Assembly (NCBI GenBank): GCA_046331245.1
Contig: JAXLRH010000001.1
Location: 620,001 to 684,000, forward strand
Direction of reading: 5' to 3'
Length of the DNA: 64,000 nucleotides
From: SSF14 sp046331245
GTDB taxonomy: Bacteria; Actinomycetota; Acidimicrobiia; Acidimicrobiales; Microtrichaceae
Shown here: piece by piece, positions 36,951 to 45,867 of the stretch
Layout: the number at the start of each line of letters is the position of its first letter
How positions within the stretch are numbered: position 1 is the first letter of the stretch
Made by a program: the position numbers and the translations under genes
Notes under the pieces: generated by a model
Database searches by the model: none
Told to the model about the DNA's origin: nothing
The model's input: only the letters and a program-made list of their open reading frames with translations

Positions 36951-38351
36951 ATGAGCCGTCCCGGAACCCTCGGTGAACTGAAATCGTCCGGCTGGACGTC
37001 CACCTCGGTGAAGGAGGAGATCCGCCGCAACGCCATCGCCCGGATCCGCGCCGGGGTGCCGCTGTTCCCCGCCGTGCTGGGCTACGAGGACACCGTCGTG
37101 CCGCAGCTCGAGAACGCGCTGCTCGCCGGTCACGACATCGTGTTCCTCGGCGAGCGCGGACAGGCGAAGACGCGGCTCATCCGCTCGCTCGTCGAGCTGC
37201 TCGACGAGTGGATGCCGATCATCGCCGGGTCGGAGGTCAACGACGATCCGCTCGCGCCCATCTCGCGCTACGCGATCCACCTCCTCGCGGAGCACGGCGA
37301 CGACACCCGCATCGACTGGGTGCACCGCTCGGACCGCTACGGCGAGAAGCTCGCCACCCCCGACACCTCGATCGCGGATCTCATCGGCGAGGTCGACCCG
37401 ATCAAGGTCGCGGAGGGCCGGTACCTCTCCGACGAGCTCACGTTGCACTACGGCCTCGTGCCCCGCACGAACCGCGGCATCTTCGCGATCAACGAGCTGC
37501 CCGACCTCGCGGAGCGCATCCAGGTCGGCCTCCTCAACGTGTTGGAGGAGCGCGACATCCAGGTGCGCGGCTACAAGATCCGTCTGCCGCTCGACGTGAT
37601 GCTCGTGGCGTCGGCCAACCCGGAGGACTACACCAACCGCGGTCGCATGATCACGCCGCTGAAGGACCGCTTCGGCAGCCAGATCCGCACGCACTACCCG
37701 CTCGAGGCCTCGACCGAGGTCGAGATCATCGCCCAGGAGGCGCAGCCCTTCGTCGCCGAGGGCCTCACCGTCGACGTGCCCGACTTCATGAGCGAGATCG
37801 TCGCCACCTTCAGCCACCTCGCACGCGCCAGCAGCAACATCTCGCAGCGGTCGGGTGTGTCGGTGCGGCTCAGCGTCTCCAACCAGGAGAGCCTGGTCGC
37901 CAACGCCGCCCGTCGGGCGCTGCGCGCCGGCGAGTCGCGCGTCGTGCCGCGGGTGTGCGATCTCGATGCCCTTCCGGCGTCGACGGCGGGCAAGGTCGAG
38001 ATCGAGTCGCTCGAGGAGGGCCGCGACGGCCAGATCATCGACCAGCTGATCAACGGCGCGGTGCTCACGGTGTTCCGTGAGCGGGTCGCGCCCGAGCACC
38101 TGCTCGACGTCGTCGAGGCCTTCGACGGCCGAGCGCCCGTCGAGACGGGAGAGGACATCCCCGCATCGGCCTACGTCGCGCTCTGCGACGACATCCCGGC
38201 CCTGCGTCGGGCGGCGGCCTCGCTCTCGAGCGCCGAGACGCCCGAGAACATCGCGAGCGCGGTCGAGCTGGTGCTCGAGGGCCTGCACCTGTCGAAGCGG
38301 CTGAACAAGGACGCGGTCGGCGGAAGGGCGCAGTACCGGGCCCGTGGCTGA
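36951..38351 (+). CDS. MoxR/magnesium-chelatase-like AAA+ ATPase
   Basis: This 466-aa ATPase has Walker A FLGERGQAKTRLIRSL, Walker B/sensor region GIFAINELPDLAERIQVGLL, and VMLVASANPEDYTNRGRMIT (sensor and Arg-finger area), as in the chelatase-I/MoxR clade. A C-terminal helical lid follows. Such ATPases work with VWA proteins as chaperone-like activators; the VWA gene at 42212 is the likely partner, separated by two transporter genes and a glycosidase. The next gene starts inside its last codons (GTG 38344), so it is coupled to an ABC exporter. Confidence 0.85.
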   Translation: MSRPGTLGELKSSGWTSTSVKEEIRRNAIARIRAGVPLFPAVLGYEDTVVPQLENALLAGHDIVFLGERGQAKTRLIRSLVELLDEWMPIIAGSEVNDDPLAPISRYAIHLLAEHGDDTRIDWVHRSDRYGEKLATPDTSIADLIGEVDPIKVAEGRYLSDELTLHYGLVPRTNRGIFAINELPDLAERIQVGLLNVLEERDIQVRGYKIRLPLDVMLVASANPEDYTNRGRMITPLKDRFGSQIRTHYPLEASTEVEIIAQEAQPFVAEGLTVDVPDFMSEIVATFSHLARASSNISQRSGVSVRLSVSNQESLVANAARRALRAGESRVVPRVCDLDALPASTAGKVEIESLEEGRDGQIIDQLINGAVLTVFRERVAPEHLLDVVEAFDGRAPVETGEDIPASAYVALCDDIPALRRAAASLSSAETPENIASAVELVLEGLHLSKRLNKDAVGGRAQYRARG

Positions 38352-39156
38352 CGTCGTGGCGCCGCCGGCGCCCACCGAACCGGCGCCCGACGACCGGGCC
38401 GTGGTCGTCCGCGGGCTCACGAAGTCGTTCGGCGACAAGATCGCCGTGCACGGCGTCGACCTCGACGTGCCGCGTGGCTCCTTCTACGGGCTCGTCGGGC
38501 CGAACGGCGCGGGCAAGTCGACCACCATCAAGATGTGCACGGCGCTCCTCCGGCCCGATGCGGGGGAGGTGTGGATCGACGGCATGAGCGTGTGGGCCGA
38601 CACGCACGAGGCGAAGCGCCGCCTCGGCGTGCTGCCCGACGACCTGCCCCTGTTCGAGCGCCTCACCGGCGACGAGTTCCTCACGTTCCTCGGCATGTTC
38701 CGCGGCCTGGAGGCGGACGTGGTGGCCGAGCGTTCCCGCGAGCTCCTCGAGGTGCTCGACCTCACCGACGACGCGCGGGTGCTGGTGGCCGACTACTCGA
38801 CGGGCATGCGCAAGAAGATCAGCCTCGCGGCGGCCGTGCTGCACGCGCCCCGCGTCCTGTTCCTCGACGAGCCGTTCGAGTCGGTCGACCCGGTGTCGGC
38901 GCGCACCATCCAGGACCTGCTCCGGAGCTTCTGCGGCGCCGGCGGCACCGTCGTGCTCTCGAGCCACGTGATGGACACGGTCGAGCGGCTGTGCGACCAC
39001 GTGGCGATCGTGGCCGCGGGTCGCATCGTCGTGCGCGGCTCGGTCGACGAGGTGCGCGGCGGTCGCCGGCTCGAGGACGTGTTCATCGACGCCGTCGGCG
39101 GGTCGCACGTCGGCTCGTCGTCCCTCACCTGGCTGGGTACGGACGGCTCGGCGTGA
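38344..39156 (+). CDS. ABC-2 type exporter ATP-binding protein
   Basis: This 270-aa ATPase has Walker A GPNGAGKSTT, Q-loop-like GVLPDDLPLF, signature YSTGMRKKISLAAAVL, Walker B VLFLDEPFESVD and H-loop VLSSHVMDTVE. The signature S-T-G-M-R-K is typical of exporters of the drug/lantibiotic/ABC-2 class. It overlaps the permease (GTGA). Substrate unknown. Confidence 0.92.
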   Translation: MADVVAPPAPTEPAPDDRAVVVRGLTKSFGDKIAVHGVDLDVPRGSFYGLVGPNGAGKSTTIKMCTALLRPDAGEVWIDGMSVWADTHEAKRRLGVLPDDLPLFERLTGDEFLTFLGMFRGLEADVVAERSRELLEVLDLTDDARVLVADYSTGMRKKISLAAAVLHAPRVLFLDEPFESVDPVSARTIQDLLRSFCGAGGTVVLSSHVMDTVERLCDHVAIVAAGRIVVRGSVDEVRGGRRLEDVFIDAVGGSHVGSSSLTWLGTDGSA

Positions 39157-40787
39157 GCTCGGGCGCCGTCAGCCCCACGTGGGTGTTCGTGCGGTTGAAG
39201 TACCGGCTCGTGATCAACGGCGTCCGCCGGATGACGCGCTCGAAGTGGTCGCGTCTCGGGTTCGTGCTGTCGCTCCTCGGGGCCGCCGGCGCCGCGGTGT
39301 TGGGACTGGTGGTCGCCGTCGGCCTCCGCAGCCACTGGACCCTGGCCGAGCAGCACCGCGTGCTCGTGCTGGCCACTACCGCGATCGTGTTCGGCTGGTG
39401 GTTCGGCCCCGTGCTCAGCGGTGGCGTCGACGAGACGATCGACCCCGCTCGGCTGTCGTTGATCCCGCTGTCGCGCTCGGAGATCAGGCGGGGCCAGATC
39501 GCCGCGGGGTTCGTCGGCATCACCCCGTTGATGGTGGTCACGTGGGTGGTCGGCATCGTGATCGGCATGTCCCGGTCGTGGTCGGTCGTGCCGCTCCTCG
39601 CGTTGTGCGGGGTCGTCGTGCTGCTCGCCGCGCTGGTGGGTAGCCGCTCGCTGTCGACGTCGCTGGCCCGCATGTCGCGGTCGCGACGCGGCGGCGACCT
39701 CGCCGCGCTCATCGCGGTGCTCGGCGGTTCGGCGGTGTTCGCCGGCCTGCAGCTCGTCCGCTTCGTCAGCCCCGAGCAGCTCGAGGCCGCCGCCCGCGTC
39801 GCCCGGTGGACGCCGCCGGGGATGGCCGGCGAGGCGTTCGAGCTCGCGAGCCGTGGCGACGCGCTCCCGGCGCTCTGGCGGATCGCGGTCCTCGCGGCCG
39901 TCGTGGTGGTCGCCGGCTGGTGGTGGGCGCGGCAGCTGGATCGGCTGCTGTCGGAGAGCGGCGACTCGCGCGGTGGCCGGCTGGAGCTGGACGACCGGTC
40001 GACCCTGGCCATCTTCGGCGGAGCGGTGCGCCGACGTCTTCCGCACACGGCATCGGGGGCGGCGGCAGCCCGCGAGCTCATCTACCTCGTGCGGTCGCCG
40101 GGTCGTCGTGCGGCAATGCTCGGCGTCACCGTGCTCGGGCTCGTCTACGTCGCATTCTTCGTCGCGCAGGGTGGGAGCAGCACCACCGTCGTGATGGCGG
40201 CGCCGGTCGCGATGCTGTTCGCGCTGCAGTACGCGTCGAACCAGCTCGGGGTCGATCCGGGAGCGTTCTGGCTGGAGGTCTCGGTCGGGCCGCCGGGCTG
40301 GGCGCGGTGGGTCGGTCGCCAGATGCTCGGCGTGCTCGCCGTGCTGCTGCCGGTGACGGTGGCGGCGACGATCCTCGCGGCGTGGACCGGCGGGTGGACC
40401 GAGTTCGGGGTGGTGATGGTCACCATGGTGGGCGCATCGCTGTCGATGGTCGGCGTGGGGTCGTTCCTGTCGCCGATGCTCGTCACGCCGGTGCCCGACA
40501 GCGGCAACCCGTTCGGTGGCCGGCAGGCGATGTCGGGTACCGGGTGCTCGGCGGCCGTCGTCGGCATGCTCTACCTGGTGCTCGTCGGCGTCGTGGTCGT
40601 CCCGCCGGAGTTCGCGCTCCGCTGGGCGTGGCGGTACCAGCCGGTGTGGCTCACGATCCTGATCGGCGCGGCGACGATCGGCCTCAACCTCGCGCTGTGG
40701 TGGGTCGCAACCGTCACGGCGGTGCGGCAGCTTCCCGATCGCGAACTCGAGGTGCTGATCCGGCTCGACCCGCGGCTCAACGTCTGA
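39153..40787 (+). CDS. ABC-2 type exporter permease
   Basis: This 544-aa protein has about 12 hydrophobic segments, e.g. LGFVLSLLGAAGAAVLGLVV, TTAIVFGWWFGPVLSGG, and PLLALCGVVVLLAALVG. The length suggests a duplicated six-helix permease. It shares a stop-start overlap with its ATPase and is thus the membrane half of the exporter. GTG 39153 gives a short cytoplasmic N-terminus (SSGAVSPTWVFVRLKYRL). No substrate clue. Confidence 0.88.
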   Translation: MSSGAVSPTWVFVRLKYRLVINGVRRMTRSKWSRLGFVLSLLGAAGAAVLGLVVAVGLRSHWTLAEQHRVLVLATTAIVFGWWFGPVLSGGVDETIDPARLSLIPLSRSEIRRGQIAAGFVGITPLMVVTWVVGIVIGMSRSWSVVPLLALCGVVVLLAALVGSRSLSTSLARMSRSRRGGDLAALIAVLGGSAVFAGLQLVRFVSPEQLEAAARVARWTPPGMAGEAFELASRGDALPALWRIAVLAAVVVVAGWWWARQLDRLLSESGDSRGGRLELDDRSTLAIFGGAVRRRLPHTASGAAAARELIYLVRSPGRRAAMLGVTVLGLVYVAFFVAQGGSSTTVVMAAPVAMLFALQYASNQLGVDPGAFWLEVSVGPPGWARWVGRQMLGVLAVLLPVTVAATILAAWTGGWTEFGVVMVTMVGASLSMVGVGSFLSPMLVTPVPDSGNPFGGRQAMSGTGCSAAVVGMLYLVLVGVVVVPPEFALRWAWRYQPVWLTILIGAATIGLNLALWWVATVTAVRQLPDRELEVLIRLDPRLNV

Positions 40788-40822
40788 GGCGGACGTTCCG
40801 GCGCGTCTGGCAGAGTGACGCG

Positions 40823-42202
40823 ATGACGGAGATCTCTGCGGAGCAGTTCGGCGAGTCCTTCACGTGGGGGGTCGCGACGGCGGCGTACCAGATCGAGGGC
40901 GCCTGGAACGTCGACGGCAAGGGGCCGTCGGTGTGGGACGAGTTCACCCACGGCCGGGGCCCGCTCGGCATCCCGCGCATCAAGGACCGCGCGACGGGCG
41001 ACGTGGCCACCGACTCGTACCACCGCTACGAGGAGGACATCGCGCTCGTCGCGGCGATGGGGTTCGGCGCCTACCGCTTCTCCATCTCGTGGCCGCGGGT
41101 GATGCCCGACGGCACGGGAGCGGTCAACCAGGCGGGTCTCGACTACTACTCCCGCGTGGTCGACGCGTGCCTGGCCGCCGGCGTGGAGCCGTGGGTCACC
41201 CTCTACCACTGGGACCTGCCGGCAGCGCTCGAGGCTCGCGGCGGCTGGACCAACCGCGAGGTGATCGGCTGGTTCGCCGACTACGTCGGCACCGTCGTCG
41301 CCGCGCTCGGCGATCGTGTGACGAACTGGATGGTCTTCAACGAGCCGCTCAGCTTCACGATGCTCGGGTACCTGCTCGGCGCGCACGCGCCGGGCCGCCG
41401 CGGCCCCGCCGCGTTCTGCGCGGCAGCGCACCACGTGAACCTCGCGACGGCGGAAGGCGCGCGTGCCGCACGGGCGGCGACGCCTCGTCCGGCCTCGGTC
41501 GGCACCACGCAGTACCTGTCGCCGATCCTGGCATCGGGCATCGGTCCCCTCGCCGGCATCGCGGAGCGGTCGGGCGACGCGCTCGTCAACCGGCTGTTCC
41601 TCGAACCGAACCTCGGCCTGGGCTACCCGTGGGACGACTGCGGCCTGTTGCGCGGCGTGCGGAAGTTCCACCGCTCCGGCGACGACGAGCTCGCGACGAT
41701 CGACCTCGACTTCCTGGGGGTGCAGTACTACACGCGGCTGAAGGCGCCGTGGCTGCCGATCCCGGGCATCTGGACGATCCCGCACTTCGGCGCCGACCGC
41801 TCGTGCGAGCTCACGTCGATGGGGTGGGAGGTGCGCCCGGAGGGACTCGGCATGGTGCTCGACCGCGTGCACTCCTACGGCGCGTACTCGCGCATCGTGG
41901 TGACCGAGTCCGGCGCGTCGTTCGACGAGCACCTGGTGGAGGGCGCCGACGGTCCGCGTGTCGCCGACAACCGGCGCATCGCCTACTTCCAGCGCCATCT
42001 GGCCGAGCTCCGTGCCACCGTCGACCGCGGCGTTCCCGTCGAGGGCTACTTCTGCTGGTCGCTGCTCGACAACTTCGAATGGACGTTCGGCTACCGCCCC
42101 CGCTTCGGCCTCGTGTACGTCGACTACGAGACGCAGCAGCGCACGATCAAGGACTCGGGCCGCTGGTTCGCCGCCATGTTGGGCGGCACGGCAGGGGAGT
42201 AG
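40823..42202 (+). CDS. GH1 family beta-glucosidase
   Basis: This 459-aa retaining glycosidase has the N-terminal GVATAAYQIEGAWNVDGKGP signature, YRFSISWPRVMPDG, WVTLYHWDLPAALE, the acid/base in NWMVFNEPLSF, and the nucleophile in VVTESGASFDEH (family TENG). C-terminal CWSLLDNFEWTFGYRPRFGL is the aglycone/glycone site. No signal peptide, so it is cytoplasmic and acts on imported disaccharides or glucosides. Just after an exporter and 9 bp before the VWA gene. Confidence 0.95.
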   Translation: MTEISAEQFGESFTWGVATAAYQIEGAWNVDGKGPSVWDEFTHGRGPLGIPRIKDRATGDVATDSYHRYEEDIALVAAMGFGAYRFSISWPRVMPDGTGAVNQAGLDYYSRVVDACLAAGVEPWVTLYHWDLPAALEARGGWTNREVIGWFADYVGTVVAALGDRVTNWMVFNEPLSFTMLGYLLGAHAPGRRGPAAFCAAAHHVNLATAEGARAARAATPRPASVGTTQYLSPILASGIGPLAGIAERSGDALVNRLFLEPNLGLGYPWDDCGLLRGVRKFHRSGDDELATIDLDFLGVQYYTRLKAPWLPIPGIWTIPHFGADRSCELTSMGWEVRPEGLGMVLDRVHSYGAYSRIVVTESGASFDEHLVEGADGPRVADNRRIAYFQRHLAELRATVDRGVPVEGYFCWSLLDNFEWTFGYRPRFGLVYVDYETQQRTIKDSGRWFAAMLGGTAGE

Positions 42203-42211
42203 GTTTCGTCC

Positions 42212-44233
42212 ATGACACGCCGCTTCCGATACTCGCCGTGGGACGGGACGCAGCGCGGCTTCGAGCTCGACGCCTCCGACATCATGGAGCAGCTCACCGA
42301 CGACCTGCTCTACCACGGCGATCTCAACGCCGCGTTGCGCCGGATGCTGCAGGACGGATTCCGTGACCGCAACGGCGAGCACATCCAGGGTCTGCGCGAG
42401 ATGTTGGAGAAGCTGCGGGCCGAACGCCAGGAGCGTCTCGACCGGTTCGACCTCGGTGGGGTGTTCGACGACATCGCGCGGGAGCTCCGCGAGGTGGTGG
42501 AACAGGAGCGATCCGCCCTCGACGATCTGGCCGAGGAGGGCCGGTCGTCGGGCGACGACCGTCGTCGCGAGCTCACCGACCAGGTGGTCGCCGAACGGAA
42601 CATGCAGCTGGAGATGCTGCCGAACGACCTCGCCGGACAGGTGCGCTCGTTGCAGAACTACGACTTCACGTCCTCGGACGCGCAGCAGAAGTTCGACGAG
42701 CTGGTCGATCGCCTCCGCCAGCAGCTGATGCAGCAGGCCGTCGACCAGATGTCGGGCGCGATGAGCGACATGTCGCCCGAGGACATGAGTCGCATGAAGG
42801 ACATGCTCGCGGCGCTCAACGACATGCTCGCCCAACGTGCGGCGGGGGAGGAGCCGGACTTCGACGCCTTCATGGAGCAGTTCGGCGACTTCTTCCCCGA
42901 GAACCCCCGCACTCTCGACGAGCTGCTGGAGGTGATGGCGCAGCGCATGGCCGCCATGCAGGCCATGTTGAACTCGATGACGCCGGAGCAGCGTCAGCAG
43001 CTGATGGACCTCTCGAACCAGCTGATGGAGGACATGGACCTCGCCTTCCAGATGGATCAGCTGGGCCAGAACCTCCGCGGGATGTTCCCCGACGCGGGGT
43101 GGCAGAACAGCTACGACTTCAACGGGGTCGACCCGCTCGACTTCCCGCAGGCGATGCAGGCGATGAGCGATCTCGGCGACCTCGACCAGCTCGAGAACCT
43201 GCTGAAGGGCACGGTGAACCCCGGCGCCCTGGCCGAGGTCGACATCGACCGGGCTCGCGAGCTCGTCGGCGACGAGACGGCGGAGTCGATGGCCAAGATG
43301 GCGGAGCTGGCGAAGATGCTGCAGGACGCGGGCCTCATCGACAACACCGAGGGTCGTCTCGAGCTCACGCCCGAGGGCATGCGCCGGCTCGGCCGGAACG
43401 CGCTGGCGGAGCTCTTCAAGAAGCTGTCGAAGGACATGCTCGGCGGTCACCAGATCGACCGCATCGGCATCGGGCACGAGCGCACCTACGACACGAAGGC
43501 CTACGAGTGGGGCGACCCGTTCAACCTGAACATCAACCGCACGATCGGCAATGCCGTGCGTCGCCGATCGAGCGAGGGTCGTACGGGCGGTCCGGTGCGG
43601 TTGACGGCCGACGACTTCGAGATCGAGCAGACCGAGCAGCTGGTGCGTACGGCAACGGTGCTCATGCTCGACCTGTCGCTGTCGATGCCGATGCGCGAGA
43701 ACTTCCTGCCGGCGAAGAAGGTGGCGATGGCGCTGCACTCGCTCATCTCGATGCAGTACCCCCGCGACTACCTCGGCATCGTCGGGTTCAGCGAGGTGGC
43801 GCGGGTACTCGAGGCGCACCAGCTTCCCGAGGTGAGCTGGGACTTCGTCTACGGCACCAACATGCAGCACGGCTTCGTCCTGGCCCGGCAGCTGCTGGCC
43901 CGCCAGCACGGCACGAAGCAGATCATCATGATCACCGACGGTGAGCCCACGGCCCACATCAACTCCTACGGCGAGCCCGAGTTCCACTACCCGCCGATCC
44001 GGGCGACCGTGGACGCGACGCTGCTCGAGGTGTCGCGCTGCACCCGTGAGCACATCCGCATCAACACGTTCATGCTGGACGCCGATCGCGGGCTGCAGCA
44101 CTTCGTGGAGCGGATGACCGAGCTCAACCGCGGTCGGGCCTTCTTCACGTCGCCGGAGACACTCGGCGACTTCGTTCTGGTCGACTTCCTCGAGCAGAAG
44201 CGGTCGATGCTCCGAGGCCGACGCGCCGGGTGA
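42212..44233 (+). CDS. VWA-domain protein, partner of MoxR-like ATPase
   Basis: This 673-aa protein has a long helical, charged N-terminal part (Met- and Gln-rich, coiled-coil prone) and a C-terminal von Willebrand A domain. The metal site LDLSLSMPMR (DxSxS) lies near residue 487 and QIIMITDGEPT near 570. Such chelatase-D-like proteins are activated by MoxR ATPases; the ATPase lies at 36951. It probably acts in the cytoplasm as no signal peptide is seen. A 100-bp gap follows. Confidence 0.85.
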   Translation: MTRRFRYSPWDGTQRGFELDASDIMEQLTDDLLYHGDLNAALRRMLQDGFRDRNGEHIQGLREMLEKLRAERQERLDRFDLGGVFDDIARELREVVEQERSALDDLAEEGRSSGDDRRRELTDQVVAERNMQLEMLPNDLAGQVRSLQNYDFTSSDAQQKFDELVDRLRQQLMQQAVDQMSGAMSDMSPEDMSRMKDMLAALNDMLAQRAAGEEPDFDAFMEQFGDFFPENPRTLDELLEVMAQRMAAMQAMLNSMTPEQRQQLMDLSNQLMEDMDLAFQMDQLGQNLRGMFPDAGWQNSYDFNGVDPLDFPQAMQAMSDLGDLDQLENLLKGTVNPGALAEVDIDRARELVGDETAESMAKMAELAKMLQDAGLIDNTEGRLELTPEGMRRLGRNALAELFKKLSKDMLGGHQIDRIGIGHERTYDTKAYEWGDPFNLNINRTIGNAVRRRSSEGRTGGPVRLTADDFEIEQTEQLVRTATVLMLDLSLSMPMRENFLPAKKVAMALHSLISMQYPRDYLGIVGFSEVARVLEAHQLPEVSWDFVYGTNMQHGFVLARQLLARQHGTKQIIMITDGEPTAHINSYGEPEFHYPPIRATVDATLLEVSRCTREHIRINTFMLDADRGLQHFVERMTELNRGRAFFTSPETLGDFVLVDFLEQKRSMLRGRRAG

Positions 44234-44333
44234 CGCGGCCTCCGTCTCACCCCGATCTCCCCTTGCGTCGGTGCCGAGAAACGACAATGATACGGGCTGA
44301 ACACGTATGTAATTACGCGGGGGTAAGGACGGG

Positions 44334-44618
44334 ATGGCTGTGGCGATGAATGAGGAAGAAGACAACGGTTGGCAGCTTGCGGCGAACTGTCTCGGCGTCG
44401 ACCCCGATCTCTTCTTCCCCGAGCGTGGCGCCTCCACCAAGGAAGCCAAGGCCGTGTGCCAGGGCTGTGAAGTCCGTGCCGACTGCCTCGAGTACGCGTT
44501 GGCGAACGGCGAGAAGTTCGGCATCTGGGGTGGCCTGAGCGAGCGTGAGCGTCGGCGCATCCGCCGTCAGCGCGCCCTCGCCCGTGCGTCCGAGGCCGCC
44601 CGTTCCGCTACGGCCTAG
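44334..44618 (+). CDS. WhiB-family regulator 1
   Basis: This 94-aa iron-sulfur transcription factor has the four Cys at C19, C42, C45 and C51, the turn motif GIWGGLSERERRRI and a basic C-terminus. WhiB proteins bind [4Fe-4S], sense NO/O2 and act with the principal sigma factor. AAGGA precedes ATG 44334; ATG 44346 is a shorter alternative. The 100-bp region before it has a locally AT-rich stretch (ACACGTATGTAATTACG). The stop lies inside the end of the convergent cyclo-ligase gene (11-bp overlap). Confidence 0.93.
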   Translation: MAVAMNEEEDNGWQLAANCLGVDPDLFFPERGASTKEAKAVCQGCEVRADCLEYALANGEKFGIWGGLSERERRRIRRQRALARASEAARSATA

Positions 44619-45189
44619 GTCGCAGCGTCGCCGTCGGCGTGACGACGGCATCCATCGGGACGTCCCACGCCTGCGGTTCGAGCCCGGTCACGATCTGCTC
44701 GGCGTAGACGAGCGCGACCAGCGACGGCCCCGACGTCCGGCGCGCGCCGAGATGCGACGCGAACGTGCGGTCGTACCAGCCGGCCCCCATGCCGAGCCGG
44801 TGACCGGTGCGGTCGACTGCGACCGCCGGAACGATCACCAGGTCCATGAGGTCGGCGTCGACCGAGTCGCGGTCGGCGGGCTCGTCGATGCCGTACCGGT
44901 TGCGGACCCAGGCGGTGGTGTCGTCGAAGGCCGCGAAGCGGAGGAGATCCCCGGCGAGCACGGGGAGGTAGGTGGTCTTGCCGTCGGCGCGCGCGGCGTC
45001 GGCGATCGCAGCCGGGTCGAGCTCGCCGTCTGTGGCGCGGTAGACGGCGACGCGTCCGGCGCCGGACCACTCGGGGAGCGCACGTACCTGCGCGACGACG
45101 GCGTCCGCTGCGACGCGTCGACGGGCCGGCTCGATCTGCCGGCGGACGTCACGCAAGTGCGCCCGCAGCGCGGACGGGTCGGCCGTCAA
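44608..45189 (-). CDS. 5-Formyltetrahydrofolate cyclo-ligase
   Basis: This protein of about 193 aa makes 5,10-methenyl-THF from 5-formyl-THF with ATP. Family blocks are VAVYRATDGELDP, a middle NRYGIDEP, DLVIVPAVAVDRTGHRLGMG followed by GWYDRTF, and the distal ALVYAEQIV and MDAVVTPTATL. No ATG/GTG lies at the family start; TTG 45189 with GGAGG four bases before is my choice, so the start is uncertain. Its product feeds FolD (9107). It is divergent from tatA. Confidence 0.85.
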   Translation of the reverse strand: MTADPSALRAHLRDVRRQIEPARRRVAADAVVAQVRALPEWSGAGRVAVYRATDGELDPAAIADAARADGKTTYLPVLAGDLLRFAAFDDTTAWVRNRYGIDEPADRDSVDADLMDLVIVPAVAVDRTGHRLGMGAGWYDRTFASHLGARRTSGPSLVALVYAEQIVTGLEPQAWDVPMDAVVTPTATLRPRP

Positions 45190-45222
45190 CGATCCTCCAT
45201 GGCCGCAGGTTAGGGTGACGGC

Positions 45223-45384
45223 ATGCCACAAGGTGCCGACTGGATCGTGATCGTGCTCGTCGTGCTCGTGCTGTTCGGAGGGACGCAGATCCCGAAGTTG
45301 GCACGTTCGCTGGGCCAGGCTCAGAAGGAGTTCAAGGCCGGGCTCAAGGACGGCGACGACGAGGCGACGTCCGACAAGAACTGA
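45223..45384 (+). CDS. tatA: Sec-independent translocase TatA-like protein (53 aa)
   Basis: The reading frame ATG 45223 to TGA 45384 encodes MPQGADWIVIVLVVLVLFGG, followed by TQIPKLARSLGQAQKEFKAG and an acidic tail. An N-terminal membrane helix, the FG hinge and the amphipathic helix with LARSLGQA are the defining features of TatA. At 53 aa it is near the lower size limit of the family. TatB and TatC are not nearby. It would form the pore for folded proteins with twin-Arg signals. Confidence 0.85.
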   Translation: MPQGADWIVIVLVVLVLFGGTQIPKLARSLGQAQKEFKAGLKDGDDEATSDKN

Positions 45385-45391
45385 AGGTCCG

Positions 45392-45664
45392 TCAGCCCGC
45401 TGCGACCGGCTGAGCCGCGCCCTTGCCCGCGCGGCTGCGGATGATGCGGCGACGCTCCCGCTCGGAGCAACCACCCCACACGCCGTGGTCGATGCGCTCG
45501 GCGATCGCGTACTCGAGACACTGGACCTTCACGGGGCAGCCCTCGCAGGCCCGCCGGGCGATCTCCACGCCGACACCGTCGGAGGGGAAGAACATGGAAG
45601 GATCGCGATGAGCGCAGTTGCCGTGGCTCATCCAGCTGGTCTCGGCGAAATCGTTGGTGTGCAT
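45392..45664 (-). CDS. WhiB-family regulator 2
   Basis: This 90-aa protein has C17, C40, C43 and C49 in the WhiB spacing, then GVWGGCSERERRRIIRSR, with an extra Cys in the turn. ATG 45664 is preceded by GGAGG at a short spacing of 4 bases. It is divergent from htrA over 203 bp and convergent with tatA (7 bp apart). Sequence around the Cys resembles regulator 1, but the N-termini differ, so they are distinct subfamilies. Confidence 0.92.
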   Translation of the reverse strand: MHTNDFAETSWMSHGNCAHRDPSMFFPSDGVGVEIARRACEGCPVKVQCLEYAIAERIDHGVWGGCSERERRRIIRSRAGKGAAQPVAAG

Positions 45665-45867
45665 ATGGCCTCCCGCTGCCCGGTGGAATCCCCGGTGCAG
45701 ATTGCGTGTACCCAGCATGCGGGGTTTGCACTCCCACGCCGCACCCAGCACTGAGATGGCTCTCAGAACGGGGCCCTCGCGCTGAGCCGTGTCACAGGTG
45801 ACCTTGCGCACGGGGTGCCGACGGCACAGGTGGGGGTACATACTTGCGGTGCGATCAAGGAGTACCG
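45665..45867. promoter_or_regulatory. Divergent control region whiB2 / htrA with two dyads
   Basis: A perfect dyad CTGAGA-TGGC-TCTCAG lies at 45751-45766 and another GTCAC-AG-GTGAC at 45791-45802. Both lie between divergent starts (45664 minus, 45868 plus) and are candidate operators. No confident -35/-10 pair was found on either strand. AAGGAG just before 45868 is the htrA ribosome site. Confidence 0.35.

Noticed and set aside
36092..37036. Longer N-terminus for the L,D-transpeptidase
   Set aside because: The added 47 residues lie over the start of the divergent ATPase gene and would bury the signal peptide.
40571..44560. 1329-aa open frame on the minus strand
   Set aside because: It is antisense to three well-supported genes (permease, GH1 enzyme, VWA protein). 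Its composition is Arg/His/Val-rich as expected of a high-GC shadow frame, and no motif is seen.
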